NCBI GenBank assembly: GCA_017379955.1
Contig: JAFNVE010000159.1
Span: 1-8,210, forward strand
From: Tidjanibacter sp.
Lineage (GTDB): Bacteria > Bacteroidota > Bacteroidia > Bacteroidales > Rikenellaceae
Reading direction: 5' to 3'
DNA length: 8,210 bases
Shown: positions 6,360-8,210 of the stretch, piece by piece
Layout: each line of letters begins with the position of its first letter
Position numbering within the stretch: the stretch's first letter is position 1
The notes under the pieces: model-generated
The model's input: only the letters and a program-made list of their open reading frames with translations
Databases searched by the model: none
Told to the model about the DNA's origin: nothing
Translations under genes and position numbers: made by a program

Positions 6360-6390
6360 CAAATATAGCTACTTTTGAGCAATCTGCAAA
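6360..6390 (-). promoter_or_regulatory. tRNA-Arg promoter, perfect Bacteroidota consensus
   Basis: On the minus strand TTTG (plus 6387-6390) is followed after exactly 19 bp by TATATTTG (plus 6360-6367), matching the -33/-7 consensus TTTG-N19-TAnnTTTG at every defined base. Transcription should begin only a few bases before the mature tRNA 5' end at 6347. This is the clearest single piece of sequence evidence for the phylum. Confidence 0.9.
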
Positions 6391-6415
6391 TTTTTTAACG
6401 CTTTTTTTTAGTGCG

Positions 6416-6446
6416 ATTTGTCTTACTCCCTGAGTATCTGACAAAT
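6416..6446. other. Interrupted hairpin between divergent promoters
   Basis: ATTTGTC (6416-6422) pairs with GACAAAT (6440-6446), and inside it TACTC (6424-6428) pairs with GAGTA (6432-6436) around loop CCT. This gives 12 bp with a small asymmetric internal loop. AATTTTTA follows on the plus strand, so it resembles a weak plus-strand terminator, yet no gene lies upstream on that strand. It sits 26 bp beyond the tRNA-Arg -33 box and 58 bp before the dcp -33 box, so an operator or an insulator between divergent promoters is also possible. Confidence 0.45.
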
Positions 6447-6503
6447 AATTTTTATACAATTTTTCTTTTCCCCGTGACGACCCTCAGGAAGAGAGCAAAA
6501 ACC

Positions 6504-6534
6504 GTTGCGATAACATAATAATTAGGTATCTTTG
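6504..6534 (+). promoter_or_regulatory. Promoter of the M3 peptidase gene
   Basis: TATCTTTG (6527-6534) is an exact TAnnTTTG -7 box. GTTG (6504-6507) lies 19 bp upstream, a three-of-four match to TTTG. Transcription would begin near 6541, giving a leader of about 20-25 nt rich in A and C (ACAAACAAAC just before the ATG) and lacking a Shine-Dalgarno sequence. This supports the start codon at 6564. Confidence 0.75.
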
Positions 6535-6563
6535 CGCGTAGAATTCTTTAACAAACAAACATA

Positions 6564-8210
6564 ATGAAGATAATGAAAACAGTTCTGGCAGCAGCAATAG
6601 CAGTTGCAGCCTACGGTTGCGGGTCCGACAACTCCGCAAATCCCTTCTTCGCAGAGTACGACACTCCGCACGGAATCGCCCCCTTCTCCGAGATTACCAT
6701 CGACCACATCCGCGAGGGTATGCTCAAAGGTATGGAGGAGCAGAAGGCAGAGATTGAGGCTATCATCGCTAACCCCGAGCCTGCAACCTTCGAGAACACT
6801 ATCGTAGCAATGGATCGCAGTGGCGAGTTGTTGCGCAAGGTGCGTGGTGTGTTCAGCCCTCTGTCGAGCAGTAACTCCACCGAGGAGATGCGTGAGTTGG
6901 AGAAAGAACTCTCGCCCCTCAGCTCGACCCACAGCGACGACATCAACCTCAATCCCGCTCTATTCGCTCGTGTGAAGGCTGTATACGACCAGCGCGAGTC
7001 GCTCGACCTCACCAAGGAGGAGCAGAAGGTCTTGGAGAACACCTACAAGCGTTTTGTGAATAGTGGTGCTGAACTCTCCGACACCGACAAGGAAAAACTG
7101 CGTGCGCTCAACAAAGAGCTCTCGATGCTTCAGCTTACCTTTGAGCAGAATCTTCTCTACGAGACTAACAACACCTTCGTAACCGTTGACAACATCGAGC
7201 GTCTGGCAGGTCTGCCTCAGGCAAATATCGAGGCAGCAGCCAAGATGGCAGAGGCAAATGGTCAGGCAGGTAAGTGGATGTTCAATATGCAGCGTCCCAG
7301 CTGCAACCCTGTGTTGCAGTACTGCTCCGACCGCTCGTTGCGCGAGGAGGTGTACAATGCATACTACAACCGTGGCAACCGCGACAACGAATATGATAAT
7401 AAAGAGGTATCGGCTAAAATCGTTGCTCTCCGCTTGGAGAAGGCAAACCTGATGGGCTACAAGACCTATGCAGATATGGCACTTGCTGACCGTATGGCTA
7501 AGACTCCCGAGGCTGTATACGACCTACTCGATCAGGTATGGACTCCCGCAGTGGCTGCTGCTGAGGAGGAGCTTGACGACATCCGTGCCGAGATTCGCAA
7601 GGAGGGTAACAACTTCGAGCCTGCCGGTTGGGACTATATGTACTACCTCGACAAGGCTAAGCAGAGCAAATATGCTGTTGACGAGCAGGAGATTCGCAAC
7701 TACTTGGAGATTAACAATGTAATGCAGGGTATCTTCTATGTGGCTAACAAACTCTATGGTCTGACCTTCAACGAGATTACCCCCGATGTGCCTGCCTATG
7801 AGCCTACCGCAAAGGCTTGGGAGGTTATCGATAAGGATGGCTCGCTGTTGGCTATCTTCTACGGCGACTACTATCCCCGTGAGAGCAAGGGCGCAGGTGC
7901 TTGGTGTACCTCGTTCCGTGGTCAGAGCTACAATGGCGAGGAGCGCATCATCCCCATCGTTGTTAACTGCTGCAATATGACCTCGCCCTCGGGTGATGTT
8001 CCCGCTTTGCAGAGTATTGACAATGTGGAGACTATGTTCCACGAGTTCGGCCACGCACTCCACAGCTTTATGCGCGATGTTCGCTACAATGGTGCTGGTG
8101 GCGTAGAGCGTGACTTTGTGGAGTTGCCTTCGCAGATTAACGAGCATTGGGCATTCCATCCCGAGGTGTTGGCTGTCTATGCTAAGCACTACAAGACTGG
8201 CGAGATTATC
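6564..8210 (+). CDS. dcp: M3-family peptidyl-dipeptidase (Dcp-like) lipoprotein, 3' end cut by window
   Basis: Zinc metallopeptidase of the thimet oligopeptidase/Dcp/OpdA family, expected to release dipeptides from the C-termini of short peptides. 549 codons are visible with no stop; relatives with signal peptides run about 690-715 residues, so roughly 150 are missing. The N-terminus is a signal peptide ending in AYGC, a degenerate lipobox with Cys19 as probable lipidation site; a periplasmic or envelope location is inferred. The helical N-terminal part (about 26-430) resembles E. coli Dcp along its length (NPFF, FENTI, SGELL, ADRMAKTPEA). The catalytic region shows FYGDYYPRESKGAGAWC, then HEFGH (493-497: zinc ligands His493 and His497, catalytic Glu494) and DFVELPSQINEHW with third ligand Glu520. 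The His497-Glu520 spacing is two residues shorter than in thimet oligopeptidase. It has its own promoter; downstream context is unseen. Confidence 0.94.
   Translation, partial: MKIMKTVLAAAIAVAAYGCGSDNSANPFFAEYDTPHGIAPFSEITIDHIREGMLKGMEEQKAEIEAIIANPEPATFENTIVAMDRSGELLRKVRGVFSPLSSSNSTEEMRELEKELSPLSSTHSDDINLNPALFARVKAVYDQRESLDLTKEEQKVLENTYKRFVNSGAELSDTDKEKLRALNKELSMLQLTFEQNLLYETNNTFVTVDNIERLAGLPQANIEAAAKMAEANGQAGKWMFNMQRPSCNPVLQYCSDRSLREEVYNAYYNRGNRDNEYDNKEVSAKIVALRLEKANLMGYKTYADMALADRMAKTPEAVYDLLDQVWTPAVAAAEEELDDIRAEIRKEGNNFEPAGWDYMYYLDKAKQSKYAVDEQEIRNYLEINNVMQGIFYVANKLYGLTFNEITPDVPAYEPTAKAWEVIDKDGSLLAIFYGDYYPRESKGAGAWCTSFRGQSYNGEERIIPIVVNCCNMTSPSGDVPALQSIDNVETMFHEFGHALHSFMRDVRYNGAGGVERDFVELPSQINEHWAFHPEVLAVYAKHYKTGEII

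Noticed and set aside
6611..7042. 143-codon minus-strand frame opposite the M3 peptidase N-terminus
   Set aside because: It is antisense to a continuous Dcp-like reading frame that has a promoter and a signal peptide.

Overview
This window looks like the chromosome of a member of the Bacteroidota, probably order Bacteroidales and possibly Alistipes-like; the genus is a guess. Three things point there. Promoters have the form TTTG-N19-TAnnTTTG: the tRNA-Arg promoter is a perfect match, and those of murB and dcp have a perfect TAnnTTTG with one mismatch in the -33 box. The start codons have A-rich leaders and no convincing Shine-Dalgarno sequence. The gene content (secreted lipoprotein hydrolases, a patatin/Omp85 fusion) also fits.

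Left part, all on the minus strand. A 745-residue outer-membrane patatin fused to a POTRA domain and a BamA-type barrel (2206-4443) is followed by murB (997-2016) and then tilS (start at 990, running off the left edge). murB and tilS are 6 bp apart and surely one transcript, linking a peptidoglycan precursor enzyme with a tRNA-Ile modification enzyme. The 189-bp gap between the patatin gene and murB holds the murB promoter and two near-identical 23-bp repeats, each with a GCATC-N3-GATGC palindrome, about 93 bp apart.

Middle. A 174-bp divergent gap (4444-4617) leads into a plus-strand type-B carboxylesterase lipoprotein (4618-5967), which ends in a textbook intrinsic terminator. The 306-bp space to the next gene (5968-6273) holds that terminator, a 4 x 7-bp AT-rich tandem repeat, and a striking nested set of inverted repeats (6131-6259). 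These fold on paper as a complete cloverleaf, whose central arm also serves as a bidirectional terminator. A minus-strand tRNA-Arg(ACG) follows at 6274-6347 with a perfect Bacteroidota promoter.

Right part. A 216-bp divergent region (6348-6563) carries the tRNA promoter, a 12-bp interrupted hairpin and the promoter of a plus-strand M3-family peptidyl-dipeptidase (dcp-like), a probable lipoprotein cut by the right edge.

The genes are mostly housekeeping or envelope functions. No mobile element with a transposase, CRISPR array or defence cassette is visible. The most unusual material is non-coding: the cloverleaf next to tRNA-Arg and the repeat pair upstream of murB.
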